Shown here: positions 12,116 through 14,046 of the stretch, piece by piece
Numbering within the stretch: the stretch's first letter is position 1
How the letters are laid out: every line of letters starts with the position of its first letter
Origin: Flavobacteriales bacterium UBA3364
Lineage (GTDB): Bacteria > Bacteroidota > Bacteroidia > Flavobacteriales_F > PHOS-HE28
DNA length: 14,046 bases
NCBI GenBank assembly: GCA_002360495.1
Contig: DEQO01000138.1
Location: 1 to 14,046, forward strand
Reading direction: 5' to 3'
Notes under the pieces: model-generated
Database searches by the model: none
Seen by the model: only the letters and a program-made list of their open reading frames with translations
What the model was told of the DNA's origin: nothing
Position numbers and translations under genes: made by a program

Positions 12116-13507
12116 ATGAGCAAGAATACGATCGCCGTGTTGTTGGTGCTGTTGACGGGAACTGTTTGCGCACAAGTTCCTGAGGACACGCTAACCTTCA
12201 TGCAGGCCCGGCGCATGAGTGATGCCGACCTGTTGAAGAAGCGCGAGGGCACCTTCTTCACCGGCATCCCCGATCTCTCCTCCGATCCGGTGACCGGGTT
12301 CGGGTTTGGCGTTCGGGGAAACGTTTTCTGGAATGGCAAACGCGATGATACCCGCTTTGCATATGCGCCTTATATGGCAAGATTGAGGGCCAATGCTGCT
12401 TGGTACACCAGCAACGCGAGAGAGATCACGCTCTCGCTCGATGTGCCCTATTACAAAGGCACGCGCTGGCGCTTCAAGGTGGACCTGAAAGCACAACAGA
12501 ACCCGGCCAACCTCTACTTCGGGCTAACGGAGAGTACTCTTGGCCCGTTGCGTCTGCCTTCCGATCCAACCGGACCTGGCTTCGCCACATACGCGGCTTA
12601 TGATGCAGCCCGAAGTGTTGTTCGCCCGGGTGGTCCGGGCGAAGCGGAGTTCGTCACTGATGTGCTCTCGAATCGCTTTCGCGAAACAGAATACATGCTA
12701 AACCTGAAAGCCGACTACGCGCTTGGTGGTGGATGGCGCGTGATGGGCGGATATGAGATCCAGCACCTCAGCTATGCCACATTCGAGGGCGTCAGTACCG
12801 AAGGGCGGGACCCCGTGACCGGTGAGGTGGTATCCGTGCCCAACGGCCAATCTCTTCTCCGTAGGGACTTCGATCAAGGACTGATATCCGGCGTGGATGG
12901 CGGCTGGGTCTCCATCATACAGACCGCGCTTATGCACGACACGCGGGACTTCGAGCCCGACCCCACCAAGGGCCATTATCTGGAGGTGGCGAATGAGTAC
13001 TCCTCCCCGGCGATCGGATCGCAATTCAATTTCAACAAATTGTTCCTACAGGCCCGCGCATACCGCAAAGTGCCCATCGGCCCACGCACCGTGATCGCTG
13101 CGCGCATAGGCGCGGGTACCATTCTCGGTGATCAAGCGCCCTTCTTCGAGTTCCAGGACCAATGGAGCCCCGATGGCAGCATCAACGCCCTTGGCGGCAA
13201 GGCTTCCCTGCGCGGCAACAGGGCCAACCGCTTCCTTGCCCGGTCGCTCTGGTTCGCCAACTTCGAGCTGCGCGCACGCCTCGCGGACCTGACGTTGGGC
13301 AAGCAGCGCTTCGGCATCGGCGTGGCTCCCTTCGTGGATGCAGGAACCGTGCGCGACCACTGGCAGGACCTGGACCTGGCCCACCTGCGCACCGCCTATG
13401 GAGCGGGTCTCCGCATCGCATGGAACCAGAGCACCATCGTATTCCTGGACTATGGAGTATCCTCCGAGGACAAGCTCGTTTTCTTCGGGATCGGGCAGGT
13501 GTTCTGA
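12116..13507 (+). CDS. BamA/TamA-family outer-membrane beta-barrel protein (DUF5982-like N-terminus)
   Basis: A 463-residue exported protein with the signal peptide MSKNTIAVLLVLLTGTVCA followed by Gln20. A conserved N-terminal block, KKREGTFFTGIPDLSSDPVT (41-60) then GFGFGVRGN, resembles the DUF5982 region of Bacteroidetes BamA-like proteins. The remainder reads as alternating beta strands of a C-terminal surface-antigen barrel. It includes HDTRDFEPDPTKGHYLEV (274-291), the ASLRGNRANRF segment (364-373) in the place of the BamA (V)RGF/Y loop, and a terminal aromatic Phe463 (GIGQVF), as expected of outer-membrane proteins. There are no POTRA repeats, so it is not the essential BamA. ATG 12116 is preferred to an in-frame GTG at 12104. 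It follows the kinase by 41 nt and is probably in the same operon. Confidence 0.9.
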   Translation: MSKNTIAVLLVLLTGTVCAQVPEDTLTFMQARRMSDADLLKKREGTFFTGIPDLSSDPVTGFGFGVRGNVFWNGKRDDTRFAYAPYMARLRANAAWYTSNAREITLSLDVPYYKGTRWRFKVDLKAQQNPANLYFGLTESTLGPLRLPSDPTGPGFATYAAYDAARSVVRPGGPGEAEFVTDVLSNRFRETEYMLNLKADYALGGGWRVMGGYEIQHLSYATFEGVSTEGRDPVTGEVVSVPNGQSLLRRDFDQGLISGVDGGWVSIIQTALMHDTRDFEPDPTKGHYLEVANEYSSPAIGSQFNFNKLFLQARAYRKVPIGPRTVIAARIGAGTILGDQAPFFEFQDQWSPDGSINALGGKASLRGNRANRFLARSLWFANFELRARLADLTLGKQRFGIGVAPFVDAGTVRDHWQDLDLAHLRTAYGAGLRIAWNQSTIVFLDYGVSSEDKLVFFGIGQVF

Positions 13508-13526
13508 GGGGCTTCTTCCGGCTGGT

Positions 13527-14046
13527 TCACATGTTCCTGCGATACTGTCCACCAACTTCAAACATGGCAGCGGTTAACTGCCCCAGGCTGCAATACTTCG
13601 TCGCCTCCATGAGCACCTCAAACATGTTCTCGTTCTTGATCGCTGCCTGCTGCAGGTCCTTGATCGCTTTCGCCGCTTCGTCGCTGTAGGCCGCGCGCAG
13701 GTTCTCCACCGTGCCGATCTGCGCCTCTTTCTCCTCCTCCGTGGCGCGGATCACTTCCTTCGGCAGCACCGTGGGTGAGCCCTTGCTGCTGAGGAAGGTG
13801 TTCACACCGATGATCGGGTACTCGCCGGTGTGCTTCAGCGTCTCGTAGTAGAGGCTCTCTTCCTGGATGCGGCTGCGCTGGTACATGGTCTCCATGGCGC
13901 CCAGCACGCCGCCGCGCTCGGTGATGCGGTCGAACTCCGTAAGCACGGCCTCTTCCACCAGGTCGGTGAGCTCCTCGATGATGAAGCTGCCCTGCAGCGG
14001 GTTCTCGTTCATGGCCAGGCCGAGCTCGCGGTTGATGATGAGCTGG
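13527..14046 (-). CDS. Methylmalonyl-CoA mutase family protein, IcmF-like (partial, C-terminus only)
   Basis: The last 172 residues of a gene that enters from the right edge; the true start lies outside the window, and the Met at 14012 is internal. The fragment includes LIINRELGLAMNENPLQGSF, then EELTDLVEEAVL, ERGGVLGAMETMYQRSRIQE, ESLYYETLKHTGEYPIIGVN, and ends EVGGQYRRNM. These are conserved in the substrate-binding barrel of adenosylcobalamin-dependent acyl-CoA mutases. The protein ends right after this domain with no C-terminal B12-binding domain, unlike MutB. This fits the fused isobutyryl-CoA mutase IcmF, where B12 and G-protein domains precede it. An acyl-CoA mutase subunit with a separate B12 protein is the alternative. 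It converges with the outer-membrane gene, leaving 19 nt between stops. Confidence 0.85.
   Translation of the reverse strand, partial: QLIINRELGLAMNENPLQGSFIIEELTDLVEEAVLTEFDRITERGGVLGAMETMYQRSRIQEESLYYETLKHTGEYPIIGVNTFLSSKGSPTVLPKEVIRATEEEKEAQIGTVENLRAAYSDEAAKAIKDLQQAAIKNENMFEVLMEATKYCSLGQLTAAMFEVGGQYRRNM

Overview
The window looks like a chromosomal segment from a high-GC member of the Bacteroidota, probably close to the Flavobacteriales. Three things support this. Two genes end in type IX secretion (T9SS) type A sorting domains. Nearly all exported proteins have a signal peptide whose likely cleavage site is followed by Gln (typically A-Q). Shine-Dalgarno sequences are scarce, and one promoter fits the Bacteroidetes TTTG-N19-TAnnTTTG pattern. 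No tRNA, rRNA, CRISPR array, insertion sequence or phage gene was seen.

Layout. The left edge (1-577, minus) holds a stand-alone HPt phosphotransfer protein followed by the truncated start of a NarL/LuxR-type response regulator. A 632-bp stretch without a convincing gene follows. Next come a SAM methyltransferase (1210-1896, plus) and a minus-strand pair: an SRAP/HMCES-type abasic-site protein (2329-3012) and a small unknown protein (1916-2278). From 3147 to 9286 almost everything is exported. There are five predicted secreted proteins of unknown function on the minus strand (3147-4007, 6091-7041, 7102-7566, 7621-8100, 8195-9286) and two T9SS cargo proteins transcribed divergently (4324-5229 minus, 5340-5987 plus). 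A GC-rich structured intergenic element (about 9334-9570) and a half-size EamA/DMT membrane protein (9591-10013, minus) follow. On the plus strand an OmpR-type response regulator, its histidine kinase and a BamA-like outer-membrane protein (10117-13507) probably form one operon. The right edge holds the C-terminal end of an IcmF-like acyl-CoA mutase (minus).

How the parts fit. The window combines two signalling modules (the HPt/receiver relay and the OmpR/kinase pair) with a surface and secretion region. The most unusual signal is an octamer, GTGTACCG, lying 6-7 nt before an ATGCGC start on the minus strand. It occurs before four of the secreted-protein genes, and I found it nowhere else in the window. 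Two of those four genes are clear tandem paralogs. The octamer may be a shared translation or transcription signal, or an in-frame GTG start in three of the four cases.
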